Below the pieces are notes generated by a model. It was not told the origin of the DNA and did not search any database. It worked only from the letters and a program-made list of their open reading frames with translations. Below are positions 25,914 through 34,983 of a stretch of 64,000 nucleotides of DNA, in pieces (position 1 is the stretch's first letter; each line of letters opens with the position of its first letter). Source of the stretch: Bacillota bacterium (lineage in GTDB: Bacteria > Bacillota > Clostridia > Lachnospirales > Lachnospiraceae). Both the position numbers and the translations under genes were made by a program. The DNA lies in contig JAEXAX010000030.1 in assembly GCA_023458035.1 (NCBI GenBank), positions 32,253-96,252 on the forward strand, read 5' to 3'.

Positions 25914-25942
25914 ATACTACCATATTTCAAGCGATATCACAA
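25914..25942 (-). promoter_or_regulatory. Promoter of prfB
   Basis: TTGTGA (25942-25937), 17 nt, TAGTAT (25919-25914) on the minus strand, about 50 nt before the prfB start, and after the pyrD terminator region to the right. It could serve the whole prfB-pur run. Confidence 0.6.
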
Positions 25943-26023
25943 GTAAACCGCGCAAATCTTTTACTATATACAAATAAAAATATAATTGTATTTAATCAGT
26001 TTTTTTCAATTGGCTGTTTGATC

Positions 26024-26059
26024 AAAAAAGACCGGAAAGCGCTTTATCCTTCCGGTCTT
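26024..26059 (-). terminator. Intrinsic terminator after pyrD
   Basis: Arms AAGACCGGAA (26059-26050) and TTCCGGTCTT (26037-26028) form a 10-bp stem running into six T residues on the minus strand, 27 nt past the pyrD stop. It closes the pyrimidine operon. Confidence 0.92.
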
Positions 26060-26085
26060 ACAACTATTTTGTTTTTATTCACGCC

Positions 26086-26994
26086 TTACCGTACACAATG
26101 GATCAGTTCATTGATATCACTCACTCCATGCCGCTCCATAAAGCTACGCATTCCCTGAATGACCTCCAGCGCGGCACAGGGATTATGGAAGCTCGCGGTA
26201 CCGACAGCCACCATAGTAGCGCCGGCCATCATCAGCTCCAACGCATCCTCGGCCGTCATTACGCCGCCCATACCGATGATCGGCAGGGACACCGCTTCTG
26301 CCACTTGATGGATCATACGCACAGCGATCGGCTTGATGGCCGGACCGGATAAGCCTCCGGTCCGATTGGCCAGGGCATAATCCCTCCGCTCGATATCAAT
26401 CTTCATACCGGTAACAGTATTGATCAATGATACTGCATCGGCTCCGCCGGCTTCGGCCGCCCGGGCCATCTCGGTGATATCAGTCACATTCGGACTGAGC
26501 TTCATGATCACCGGCTGTTTGGCATATTTTTTCATTTCCCGGGTAATGCTTTCGATACAGTCCGCATTCTGGCCGAAGGCTATACCGCCCTCCTTGACAT
26601 TCGGACAGGAGATGTTGATTTCCAGCATATCGACCGGCTCATCGGACAGTCGCTCGACCACCGCTATATAATCTTCCGTACTCTTACCGCAGACATTGAC
26701 GATCACCCGTGCTCCGGCCGCTTTTAAAAACGGCAGGTCGCGCTTACAAAACACCTCAACACCGGGATTTTGCAGTCCTATGGCATTTAACATACCTCCA
26801 TAGGTTTCAGCGATACGCGGTGTCGGATTGCCCTTCCACGGAATAGCCGAAACCCCCTTTGTCGTCACTGCCCCGAGAGCAGCCAGGTTGACAAAGTCGG
26901 CATACTCCATGCCGGAACCGAAGGTTCCGGACGCCGTTGTAATCGGGTTATCAAATGTCAGTCCGCAAAGAGAAACCTTGATATTGGTCCCCAT
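26086..26994 (-). CDS. pyrD: Dihydroorotate dehydrogenase B, catalytic subunit
   Basis: A 302-residue FMN flavoprotein of the class 1B dihydroorotate dehydrogenases, which use NAD+ through PyrK. K46 in TTKGV contacts FMN, and the active-site base is C130 in NISCPNVKEGG, the hallmark of class 1 enzymes. Substrate asparagines lie in NAIGLQNPG, and phosphate-binding glycines in IIGMGGV and AVGTAS. The start overlaps the pyrK stop by one base. It is the last gene of pyrC-F-K-D. The cytosolic class 1B enzyme fits an anaerobe without a quinone-linked type. Confidence 0.97.
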   Translation of the reverse strand: MGTNIKVSLCGLTFDNPITTASGTFGSGMEYADFVNLAALGAVTTKGVSAIPWKGNPTPRIAETYGGMLNAIGLQNPGVEVFCKRDLPFLKAAGARVIVNVCGKSTEDYIAVVERLSDEPVDMLEINISCPNVKEGGIAFGQNADCIESITREMKKYAKQPVIMKLSPNVTDITEMARAAEAGGADAVSLINTVTGMKIDIERRDYALANRTGGLSGPAIKPIAVRMIHQVAEAVSLPIIGMGGVMTAEDALELMMAGATMVAVGTASFHNPCAALEVIQGMRSFMERHGVSDINELIHCVR

Positions 26995-27770
26995 TATAAA
27001 ACCACCTCTGAAACGTGGAATACCGGTCCCTCAACACAGACACGGGCATTGTCGACATTGGTATGCCCATCTGTTTCTGCGGTTTCACAAACACAGGCCA
27101 GGCAGGCACCAATACCGCAGGCCATCCGCTCTTCCAGCGAGAAGTAACCGTCCAGTTCCTCTTCCTCTATATATTTTTTCAAAGCCTTCAGCATCGGCTT
27201 CGGGCCGCAGGCAAAGAGCATATCCCCCGGAATATTTTCCTCACGGATGGCATCCAGCACATTCCCCTTCACTCCCTGGCTGCCGTCCTCGGTCGCGATA
27301 TACACCTGCCCATATTGTCTAAACTCATCTGCCAAAAACACTTCATCACGATATCCCAGGACGATCAACGACGGCTGCTCCAGCCGCTTGGCCACCTCCA
27401 GCAGGGGCGGTACACCGACACCGCCGCCGATCAATAAGGCCACCTTATCGTTGGCCTTTTCCATCGGAAAGCCATTGCCGAGCGGTCCGATCAAGCGAAT
27501 CTGATCTCCGGCCTGCAAGGCGGCAAACTCCGTTGTCCCCTTGCCTACAACCCGATACACCAAACGGATACGGCCGCCGTTTTCATCAATTTCACAGATG
27601 CTGATCGGCCGCGGCAGCAAACCGCTGCCATCTCGCAGGTACAGATTTACAAATTGTCCCGGTTTTGCCTCGGCAGCTATCTTCTCGCATTTGATCCACA
27701 TACTGTAGACATCGGACGATAGCTGCTCCTGACTCTGTATGTCGCCTTGATCCATAGTTTTTTCTGACAT
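26994..27770 (-). CDS. pyrK: Dihydroorotate dehydrogenase B, electron-transfer subunit
   Basis: A 258-residue FAD and [2Fe-2S] protein that passes electrons from PyrD FMN to NAD+. The FAD-binding RPISICE motif (near 54), a Rossmann-like NAD lobe (LLIGGGVGVPPLLE), and a C-terminal cluster motif with CGIGACLACVC plus a fourth cysteine in NARVCVEG are all present. It follows pyrF by 70 nt and overlaps pyrD. The arrangement is that of Bacillus and Lactococcus pyrK-pyrD. Confidence 0.96.
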   Translation of the reverse strand: MSEKTMDQGDIQSQEQLSSDVYSMWIKCEKIAAEAKPGQFVNLYLRDGSGLLPRPISICEIDENGGRIRLVYRVVGKGTTEFAALQAGDQIRLIGPLGNGFPMEKANDKVALLIGGGVGVPPLLEVAKRLEQPSLIVLGYRDEVFLADEFRQYGQVYIATEDGSQGVKGNVLDAIREENIPGDMLFACGPKPMLKALKKYIEEEELDGYFSLEERMACGIGACLACVCETAETDGHTNVDNARVCVEGPVFHVSEVVL

Positions 27771-27840
27771 TTTCGTTTTTTTACCTTTCTTTTCTTGAAA
27801 AATCTCCCGGACGGTACCGGTGCCTTAGTGGTTCCGCCTC

Positions 27841-28761
27841 TTAAAAGATCGAGGCAATATCTTCTCGCATGGCGATCACTGCCGCCCTGGCCGCTTCCGC
27901 AAAGTGTTCGGCTCCGTACTCACGGTAACCCGGCTGCTGATAGGCTGCAATGATGCCGCGTGAGGAATTTACGATCGCTCCCAGACCATCCGCATTGAAA
28001 AAGGGCTTCAGATCCTTGGCCGCTCCGCCCTGAGCGCCGTAGCCCGGTACCAGGATATAGGCCTGCGGCATCTGTGCTCGCAGAGCTGCTCCCATTTCCG
28101 GATAAGTAGCGCCGACGACGGCGCCGATGCTGCTGTAACCATCCTCGATCATATCCGCTCCCCAGGCGTTGACCATATCGGCTACCAGCTCGTATAAGGG
28201 CCGGCCGTTTATCAACTGATCCTGAAATTCGCCGCTCGACGGATTAGAAGTCTTTACCAGTACAAACAAACCCTTATCTTCTTCCCTGCAAACATCGACA
28301 AAGGGTACCACGCTGTCCGAACCCATATAGGGGTTAACGGTACAAAAATCCACCTCCAGCGAAGTTGACAGCTTTTGATCACCGACCTGTACCTTCCCGA
28401 GATGACCCATGGCATAACTTTTTGAGGTCGATCCGATGTCGCCGCGCTTGATATCGCCGATCACCACCAAGCCCTTTTTCTTACAGTAGGACACTGTCTT
28501 GGCATACGCCGCCAGCCCCGGCAGGCCATATTGCTCATACATGGCAATCTGAGGCTTGACGGCCGGAATCAGCTCATAAACAGCATCAACGATGCTCCTA
28601 TTATATTCCCAAATGGCAGCTCCCATGGCTTCCAGATTATAACCATATTCGTCATAAGCCTTCTGCAGCAGCTGCGGCGGAATCAGCGCCGGAGCCGGGT
28701 CAAGACCGACCACGATCGGCGCTCCGGTTGTACGAATCTTTTGAATCAGGGTACGAATCAT
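27841..28761 (-). CDS. pyrF: Orotidine 5'-phosphate decarboxylase, type 2
   Basis: A 306-residue TIM-barrel enzyme making UMP from OMP. The catalytic network D103-x-K105-x-x-D108 is in GDIKRGDIGS, and it begins with the GLDPAPALIP strand. The sequence and extra length mark subfamily 2 (PyrF2), found in actinobacteria, Clostridia and some proteobacteria, rather than the short 230-residue type. The start overlaps the pyrC stop as ATGA, so translation is coupled. Confidence 0.95.
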   Translation of the reverse strand: MIRTLIQKIRTTGAPIVVGLDPAPALIPPQLLQKAYDEYGYNLEAMGAAIWEYNRSIVDAVYELIPAVKPQIAMYEQYGLPGLAAYAKTVSYCKKKGLVVIGDIKRGDIGSTSKSYAMGHLGKVQVGDQKLSTSLEVDFCTVNPYMGSDSVVPFVDVCREEDKGLFVLVKTSNPSSGEFQDQLINGRPLYELVADMVNAWGADMIEDGYSSIGAVVGATYPEMGAALRAQMPQAYILVPGYGAQGGAAKDLKPFFNADGLGAIVNSSRGIIAAYQQPGYREYGAEHFAEAARAAVIAMREDIASIF

Positions 28762-30044
28762 ACTTTGTCCTCCTTCCGGTAAACTGTCTTACCGGCCAAA
28801 ATGGTGCGAATTACCGCCCCATGTACTGTCATACCGTCAAACGGCGTATTTCTCCCTTTAGAATAAAAAGTCTGCGCGTCAACTGTCTCGATGCGCCGCG
28901 GATCAAAGATCACGATATCCGCCGTCGCTTTGGTCTGCAAACTTCCCTTACCGTTTTTCAGTATCCGCGCCGGAGCCGCGCTCATACGCTCGGCCATCTG
29001 CAACGGACTTAACAGTCCCGGCTTCACCAGATAGGTATAAGTCAATGCCGCCGCTGTTTCCAGACCGACGATACCAAACGGAGCCTCTCGAAAGGAACGG
29101 CATTTTTCCTCCGGACTGTGCGGCGCATGGTCGGTAGCAATGCAATCCATAATGCCGGATGACAATCCCTGCCGTAAGGCCTCCGCATCCGCCTGCGTGC
29201 GCAGCGGCGGATTCATCTTATAATTTCCGTCATCTGCGGGAATATCATCCGTCGTCAGGATAAAATGATGCGGACAAACCTCGGCTGTTACCGGCAGACC
29301 GGCTTCCTTGGCCTGTTTGACCAGCTCCACACTGCCGGCGGTCGAGCAATGACAAAGATGTAATCTGGCACCTGTTTTAGCAGCCAGTCCGATATCCCGG
29401 GCGACGATCACATCCTCCGCTTCATTGGTGATACTCGGCAAGCCCAGCTCGGTCGCTTTGCTATCCGCATTCATCACGCCGCCGCGCACCAGCCCGATGT
29501 CTTCACAATGCGCCAGCACTGCCAGATCAAGCCCGGCTGCCAGCTCCATTGCCTTTTCATACAGGTCTGCGTCCATTACCGATTTTCCATCCTCGCTGAT
29601 GGCCACACAACCGGCCTTCGCCATCTCTTCGATGGCGGATAACTGCTGTCCGACCTGCCCGACGGTAATGGCGCCGCACTGGCAGACATTGGTCAGGCCG
29701 ATGCGGGCAGCCTCCTCCTGCACATACCGAACCACCTCGGCACTGTCAGCCACCGGTTTTGTATTCGGCATGGCCACTACCGTGGTATAACCGCCGGCTG
29801 CGGCTGCCCGACTGCCGCTGGTGATATCCTCCTTATAAGTAAACCCCGGATCACGCAGATGCACATGCATATCAATAAAACCCGGCATAACCCAGCAGCC
29901 GGCCGCTTCGATCACCTCATCGTCCGGCCGGATCGCCGCCTTACCAACCTGTTCGATATAACCGTCAACCACACGAATATCTGTTACACGATCCAGCTTC
30001 TGCTGCGGATCCAACACACGACCGCCGCGAATGACCAATCCCAT
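28758..30044 (-). CDS. pyrC: Dihydroorotase
   Basis: A 428-residue zinc amidohydrolase, PyrC class I (Bacillus-like), closing carbamoyl-aspartate to dihydroorotate. The zinc ligands H60 and H62 are in DMHVHLRDPG, with the later HCE, HLCHCS and catalytic aspartate in ATDHAPHS, in family order. AGGAGAG precedes the ATG. It is first in pyrC-F-K-D; no pyrB, carA or carB is in the window. Upstream are a promoter and a short hairpin leader. Confidence 0.96.
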   Translation of the reverse strand: MGLVIRGGRVLDPQQKLDRVTDIRVVDGYIEQVGKAAIRPDDEVIEAAGCWVMPGFIDMHVHLRDPGFTYKEDITSGSRAAAAGGYTTVVAMPNTKPVADSAEVVRYVQEEAARIGLTNVCQCGAITVGQVGQQLSAIEEMAKAGCVAISEDGKSVMDADLYEKAMELAAGLDLAVLAHCEDIGLVRGGVMNADSKATELGLPSITNEAEDVIVARDIGLAAKTGARLHLCHCSTAGSVELVKQAKEAGLPVTAEVCPHHFILTTDDIPADDGNYKMNPPLRTQADAEALRQGLSSGIMDCIATDHAPHSPEEKCRSFREAPFGIVGLETAAALTYTYLVKPGLLSPLQMAERMSAAPARILKNGKGSLQTKATADIVIFDPRRIETVDAQTFYSKGRNTPFDGMTVHGAVIRTILAGKTVYRKEDKV

Positions 30045-30063
30045 ATAACTCTCCTTCTTAAAG

Positions 30064-30090
30064 GGGGCTGCCGCTGTTACCGTGCAGCCC
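30064..30090 (-). promoter_or_regulatory. Hairpin in the pyrC leader
   Basis: GGGCTGC/GCAGCCC (arms 30090-30084 and 30071-30065) pair over 7 bp with a 12-nt loop within the roughly 60-nt leader, ending close to the AGGAGAG ribosome-binding site. It lacks a T-run, so it is not a terminator. It could control pyrC translation in a pyrimidine-dependent way, as leader hairpins do in enterobacterial pyrC, but the PyrR-binding consensus is not seen. Confidence 0.4.
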
Positions 30091-30112
30091 GGGGTAAGCT
30101 TTTATCTTTTTT

Positions 30113-30141
30113 ATTCTAGCATAGCCGCCATATCCTATCAA
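30113..30141 (-). promoter_or_regulatory. Promoter of the pyr operon
   Basis: TTGATA (30141-30136), 17-nt spacer, TAGAAT (30118-30113) on the minus strand. The -35 box overlaps the end of the histidine kinase gene, and the leader is about 60 nt. Confidence 0.7.
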
Positions 30142-31610
30142 CATTCAAGTTCAAAGTAAAACTGAACGCCGTTATCATAATTGACAGCGCCGAAATCCTG
30201 ACCGAGGGTCGTCATGATAGCCTTAACAATCGACAGGCCGACACCGGTACCGCCATATTCACGGCTACGCGCCTTATCGGCTTTATAGAATTTATCCCAG
30301 ATCTTCTCCATGTCTTCATCGGCAATCGGCCGGCCGGTATTAAAGATACCGATCCGCACATGCCCTTCATCCCGTTTCCTGATGGTAATCTCGATCCGTT
30401 TTTCACCGTCCAGATGATTCAGCGCATTGGTCAGATAGTTTGTCACCACTTCTTCCACCTTGAACTCATCACCCCAGACCTCATAATCATCCTCAATCCG
30501 GTAGTCGATGGTCGCCCCCTTTTGTTTGATCAGAATATTGGCATTTGCCACCACCGCTTCCACCACTTCTTTGATCGAAAAATGCTCGATGGTCATATCA
30601 TCATAGCCGCTTTCCAATGAGTTCAGCGTCATCAGCTTCTTAACCATCTGGTTCATCTTTTCCGCTTCGTCCATGATGACCTCACAGTAGAAGTTGCGGC
30701 TCTCCTCATCCTCGTTAACGGATGACTGCAAGCCTTCGGCATAGCCCTGAATCAACGCCAGCGGCGTCTTCAGCTCATGCGAAACATCAGATAAAAAGGC
30801 CTTCTGAGCCTCGGCCGCTTTCTCCTTGGCCTCGATATCACGGCGTAGCTCCAGGTTCATATTTTTCAGATTGGTAATTGTCTTCTCCAACGCCATCGAC
30901 ATCTCATTGAAATTCTTTCCGAGCAGATCGACCTCATAACAGCCATGGCCGGTATACTTCGTCTTAAAATCCAGTTCTGTCATTTTTTGCGACAGCACCG
31001 TTAGTTTTTTGATCGGTCTGGTCACCTGCGAAGTAGCAAACAGGATGGCGATCACGCCGACCACGATACCGCTCAGGCCCAGATAGGTGGTAAATGAACC
31101 GGCGGCCACCGCATTTTGCTGTATACCCTCGATCGGGGTCAGCATCAGGAAATAGTCGCCGTTTTCATAATAGCCCCACATCATTAAATAGTTCAGCTCA
31201 TGATCCTTGAACTTAACCGTCGAAATGTTATAATTTTTTGCAGTCCGTACCCGTTTGGCCTCGATGATGGAACCGGTCTGACCCAGCAGGCTGCCCTCCA
31301 TTTTAGCTTGCAGACTTTGGGTTTGCCGCTCGCCTTCTGTACTGAAGTAAACCAGGCCGCTGCCCTCATCAACCGAGATCATGGCCACATTATAGGCCTC
31401 CGCCCTGTCACGCACCTCACGCACAAAGCGTTCATCCAGTCGTCTGGCCTTCAGCTCACCGGTGGTTTCGTACAGGCTCTCGAGCGTTGATACCTTCCGG
31501 GAGATAAAGAAGCGCTCCAGCAGCAGCATATTTCCGACCAGCATGATCAGCATGATCATCAGCACGATCGACACAAAGATGATGATCATCTGTTTCCGTA
31601 AGGTTTTCAT
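30138..31610 (-). CDS. Sensor histidine kinase with HAMP domain
   Basis: A 490-residue membrane kinase: transmembrane helices at about 9-31 and 177-195, an extracellular sensor of about 140 residues between them, HAMP (about 196-250), then the dimerisation domain with the phospho-accepting H278 in DVSHELKTPL. The HATPase region follows with its N box, the FNTGRP G1 box and a C-terminal GGTGVGLSIVK. It pairs with the adjacent OmpR-type regulator. The sensor is of the variable PAS-like kind, so the signal cannot be read from sequence. Downstream is the pyr operon, with its own promoter. Confidence 0.95.
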   Translation of the reverse strand: MKTLRKQMIIIFVSIVLMIMLIMLVGNMLLLERFFISRKVSTLESLYETTGELKARRLDERFVREVRDRAEAYNVAMISVDEGSGLVYFSTEGERQTQSLQAKMEGSLLGQTGSIIEAKRVRTAKNYNISTVKFKDHELNYLMMWGYYENGDYFLMLTPIEGIQQNAVAAGSFTTYLGLSGIVVGVIAILFATSQVTRPIKKLTVLSQKMTELDFKTKYTGHGCYEVDLLGKNFNEMSMALEKTITNLKNMNLELRRDIEAKEKAAEAQKAFLSDVSHELKTPLALIQGYAEGLQSSVNEDEESRNFYCEVIMDEAEKMNQMVKKLMTLNSLESGYDDMTIEHFSIKEVVEAVVANANILIKQKGATIDYRIEDDYEVWGDEFKVEEVVTNYLTNALNHLDGEKRIEITIRKRDEGHVRIGIFNTGRPIADEDMEKIWDKFYKADKARSREYGGTGVGLSIVKAIMTTLGQDFGAVNYDNGVQFYFELEC

Positions 31611-31622
31611 ACTGCGGCTCCT

Positions 31623-32303
31623 TTACTCGTTGACCTCGAACTTATAGCCCATCCCCCAGATGGTTTTAATATACGAGCCCTTCTTACCCATCTTGCTGCG
31701 CAGCTTTTTCACATGGGTATCAATGGTTCTGGCATCTCCGAAATAATCGTAATCCCAAACATGATTGAGGATCTTCTGTCTGGACAGAGCCAGACCGCGG
31801 TTTTCAATAAAGTAGACAAACAGCTCAAACTCTTTATAGCTTAAGTCAATCGGCTGACCGTCGATGGTCACGCAGTGAGCCGCCTTATTGATCTCGATGC
31901 CGCCGATGCTTAAGATCTCATCCGCTCCCAGCTTATAGCTGCGGCGTATCAAGGCATTCACCCGTGCCACCAAAATCTTCGGGCTGAATGGCTTGGTGAT
32001 ATACTCGTCTACTCCCAGGTCAAAGCCCTGGATCTCATCTGATTCGGCTGATTTTGCTGTCAGCATGATAATCGGAACATCCGACTCTTTGCGAATCTCT
32101 TTACATACCTCCCAACCGGTCATTCGCGGCATCATCACATCCAAAATCACCAGCGAAATACTGTTATCGCTGAAAAAGATATCTATGGCCTGACTGCCGT
32201 CTTCGGCCTCAATCACCTGATACTCCTCTTTTTGCAGAAAATCCCGTATCAGCTTACGCATTCTGCTCTCATCGTCCACTACTAAAATCTTGATCTGATC
32301 CAT
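31623..32303 (-). CDS. OmpR/PhoB-family response regulator
   Basis: A 226-residue transcription factor with a receiver domain (about 1-120) and a winged-helix DNA-binding domain (about 130-226). The phosphorylation pocket is D10, D11, D55 (VILDVMM) and a late lysine (TKPFSP). The output domain shows YKEFELFVYFIENRG and the DARTIDTHVKKLRSK recognition region. It comes before its histidine kinase with a 12-nt gap and shares an AAAGGAG coupling site. Target genes are unknown. Confidence 0.96.
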   Translation of the reverse strand: MDQIKILVVDDESRMRKLIRDFLQKEEYQVIEAEDGSQAIDIFFSDNSISLVILDVMMPRMTGWEVCKEIRKESDVPIIMLTAKSAESDEIQGFDLGVDEYITKPFSPKILVARVNALIRRSYKLGADEILSIGGIEINKAAHCVTIDGQPIDLSYKEFELFVYFIENRGLALSRQKILNHVWDYDYFGDARTIDTHVKKLRSKMGKKGSYIKTIWGMGYKFEVNE

Positions 32304-32348
32304 CTATTTATCCTCCCGTTACCAAAATGCTTTTCTTATTATCATACA

Positions 32349-33494
32349 CTAATTCTGTGAATTCCCTGTGTAACTGCGATCAATTTTTACAATGCAATGA
32401 TCTCCCGGTCGTTGCCGCTGTATAGCTTCTACCAGCTGCTGCAGAACAGTTTCCTCCTGCTCCGGCAGATAACGGTAAGGCAATACGATATCAAACAAAT
32501 AGGTGAAACCGTTATCCCCTTCCACCATTCGGAAATCATGCATCGAAATCTGCCCGTCGATCTCTGTCAGTAAGCCCATTAACCATTGTTGTCGCTCGAT
32601 CGTCAAAGCTGTTGGAGGCATGGTCGGATCAATGTGGATAACCAGCAGCAAGCCCATGGCGCGGGCGATATCCCGTTCAATGCGGTCGGCCAGAACATGC
32701 GCCTCCTCCATGGTCATGGTATTTCGGACCTCGGCGTGAATAGAAGCAATGTTCTGTCCGGCACCGTAATTATGAATCAGCAAATCATGACAGCCATCTA
32801 TATCCGGATAGCCGGTGACAAAATCTTCTATGCTCTGATAATAGGCCGGCTCTACCGGTTCCCCGATCAGCGGCTGCAAAGTCTCGATGGCCAGCATGAT
32901 ACCGTTCTTCATCACCAAAAGCGATACGATCAACCCCATCCAACCATCAATATTCAGCTTCCAGAAAAAGACCACCGCCAATGAAACCACTGTCGCCAGT
33001 GTCACCCAGACATCACTGAGGGCATCGGCTCCGGTAGCCGTGCAGACCTTTGAATCCAGCTGTCGGCCGGCTATCGTATTCACCCGCCATAACCAAACCT
33101 TGATCAGCATAGAAGCCAGGAGCACCGCCAGCATCAGCGGGGTCACCAGTAACGGCTGCGGCTCCAGCAGCCGACCGATACTGCCGCGAAACAGACTAAA
33201 ACCCATTTGCAAAACCAGGAAAGCCACAACAAAGGCCGAGATGTATTCGATGCGACCATGACCGTAAGGGTGTTCGGCATCGGCCGGCTTCCCTGAAAAA
33301 TATGCCCCGATCAAACCGATCACCGAAGCAGTGCTGTCCGATAAGTTATTGAAGGCATCGGCTACTACCGCCATACTGCCGCCCCATAGACCGATCACGG
33401 CTTTGATGATGAATAAAAAGACATTGGCGGCAATACCATAGCCGCTGATGCGCTGCAACCGCTTCCCCCGGTCCTGTATCTGATTTTCCTGCAT
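32349..33494 (-). CDS. Cation diffusion facilitator, manganese-type signature
   Basis: A 381-residue six-helix CDF exporter with a C-terminal cytosolic ferredoxin-like domain (about 215-300). It brings metal ions out of the cytosol in exchange for protons. TM2 has D46 and N50 in VVADAFNNLSD, and TM5 has D157-x3-D161 in TGADALSDVW. An Asp pair in TM5 is typical of Mn/Fe exporters, where zinc exporters have His-x3-Asp. An extra tail of about 80 residues follows. AAGGGAG precedes the ATG. Neighbours (MocR, two-component system) do not tell the metal. Confidence 0.9.
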   Translation of the reverse strand: MQENQIQDRGKRLQRISGYGIAANVFLFIIKAVIGLWGGSMAVVADAFNNLSDSTASVIGLIGAYFSGKPADAEHPYGHGRIEYISAFVVAFLVLQMGFSLFRGSIGRLLEPQPLLVTPLMLAVLLASMLIKVWLWRVNTIAGRQLDSKVCTATGADALSDVWVTLATVVSLAVVFFWKLNIDGWMGLIVSLLVMKNGIMLAIETLQPLIGEPVEPAYYQSIEDFVTGYPDIDGCHDLLIHNYGAGQNIASIHAEVRNTMTMEEAHVLADRIERDIARAMGLLLVIHIDPTMPPTALTIERQQWLMGLLTEIDGQISMHDFRMVEGDNGFTYLFDIVLPYRYLPEQEETVLQQLVEAIQRQRPGDHCIVKIDRSYTGNSQN

Positions 33495-33534
33495 AATGCT
33501 CCCTTCTGAGAATGCTCAATAGTTGTGCTGCCTA

Positions 33535-34956
33535 TCACTCTCCGGCAACTGTTCTGCGGCAATCGCTCCCCTCTTTCAGCTCCCAGGCCCGGATCAGTTT
33601 CTCCACCGCCGCCTGAAGCTCTGCCTCCGGCAGACCGGCAAAGCCGATCATCAAATGACCGTCTGCCGCTCCGTTTCCTTCTTCATCGACCGGATAGACC
33701 TGCACCCCGGCCTGCGCTGCTAAGCGAATGGCCTCATCGGTATTCAGTCCGGTCAGCCGAACATTCACATGTAAACCGCTGTCCGAGCGTTCCAACACCA
33801 ACCCCTTATAACCGCTCAAGCTGTCGCAAAGCGTTTCATAGCGATGCTTATAGATCAGCCGCATGCGATTAATGTGTCGTTCAAAATATCCCCCTGAAAC
33901 AAAGAGCGCGGCTGTCAGCTGCTCCTGCTTGGACACTGTATTGGCCAGATCGACCGACAGCTTCCGATAGGCTGTCAGCAAATCCGGCGGCAGTACCAGA
34001 TAGCCGATGCGAATGGCCGGTGTAATGGATTTAGAAAAGGTTCCGATATAGATCAGTCGCTGCGAACGATCATAGCCTTGCAGCGCCGGAATCGGTTTTC
34101 CACGGTAGCGAAATTCGGAATCATAATCATCCTCAATGATGTAACGCCCTTCGTTCTCGCCGACCCAATTCAAAAGCTCCAGCCGTCTGGCCAGCGGCAT
34201 CACGACGCCAAGCGGAAATTGATGCGATGGCATCACATAAGCCACATCTGCCTGTTTCTTACGCAGCTCCTCCGCTCTCAAGCCCTGCTCATCTCCGCTC
34301 ACCGGACAGATGGTAAAGCCCTGCCTCTGCAATAAGCGATAGGCCTTCGGATAGGTCGGTCGTTCCATGGCAATGCGCAGCGCCGGCGGCAGCAACTGCC
34401 CCAAGAGCAAAAGCAGATAGTCTGCACCGGCCCCGATGACGATCTGTTCCGGCCGACAGTTGACCTGTCTGGCCTGATACAAATATTCGGCAATGGCCGT
34501 GCGCAGCCGTTCCTCTCCTTGCACATCTCCTGCCTCATACAGTTTCGCCCCATAATCGGCGGCTACCCGACGGTGCAGCCGCTGCCAGGTGGCATGCGGA
34601 AACAGTCCGGTGTCAACACCAAAGGGCGAACAATCATATAGGCAGTCCTCATTTCCGCCTGCTCTGTCGTCCGTTCTCTCAGTCCGATCAGCCTGCTCCT
34701 TACGCAGATGGATCATATGCTCCAGTCGGCAGACAAAGCAGCCGCGGCCCTCCTGTCCCTCAATATAGCCTTCACTCATCAGCTGGTCATAAGCCGCCGC
34801 TACCGTTCCGCGTGAGATCTGCAGCTCTTTGGCCAACATACGACTGGAGGGAAGCCTCCCGCCTACCGGGAGTCTCCCCTCTATAATATCCTGTCTGATT
34901 TGTCGATAAATCTGTGCGTAAAGAGGGGTTTTCAACTGTTCGTCTACAGTAATCAT
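33535..34956 (-). CDS. MocR-family GntR/aminotransferase-like regulator
   Basis: A 473-residue protein with an N-terminal GntR winged-helix domain (about 1-80; IYRQIRQDIIEGRLPVGGRL is the wing region) joined by a linker rich in charged residues to a fold-type I PLP aminotransferase-like domain (about 110-460). The PLP-binding lysine is in GTFSKSITPAIRIG, and the DDYDSEFRYRG motif precedes it. MocR proteins use PLP or an amino acid to control genes, such as PdxR for vitamin B6 or GabR for GABA. No pdxS, pdxT or gab gene is adjacent, so its ligand and targets are unknown. A kinase for B6 salvage lies at 12 kb. Confidence 0.94.
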   Translation of the reverse strand: MITVDEQLKTPLYAQIYRQIRQDIIEGRLPVGGRLPSSRMLAKELQISRGTVAAAYDQLMSEGYIEGQEGRGCFVCRLEHMIHLRKEQADRTERTDDRAGGNEDCLYDCSPFGVDTGLFPHATWQRLHRRVAADYGAKLYEAGDVQGEERLRTAIAEYLYQARQVNCRPEQIVIGAGADYLLLLLGQLLPPALRIAMERPTYPKAYRLLQRQGFTICPVSGDEQGLRAEELRKKQADVAYVMPSHQFPLGVVMPLARRLELLNWVGENEGRYIIEDDYDSEFRYRGKPIPALQGYDRSQRLIYIGTFSKSITPAIRIGYLVLPPDLLTAYRKLSVDLANTVSKQEQLTAALFVSGGYFERHINRMRLIYKHRYETLCDSLSGYKGLVLERSDSGLHVNVRLTGLNTDEAIRLAAQAGVQVYPVDEEGNGAADGHLMIGFAGLPEAELQAAVEKLIRAWELKEGSDCRRTVAGE

Positions 34957-34983
34957 ATTTTTTCCTCTTCATGCTCCGCCATC

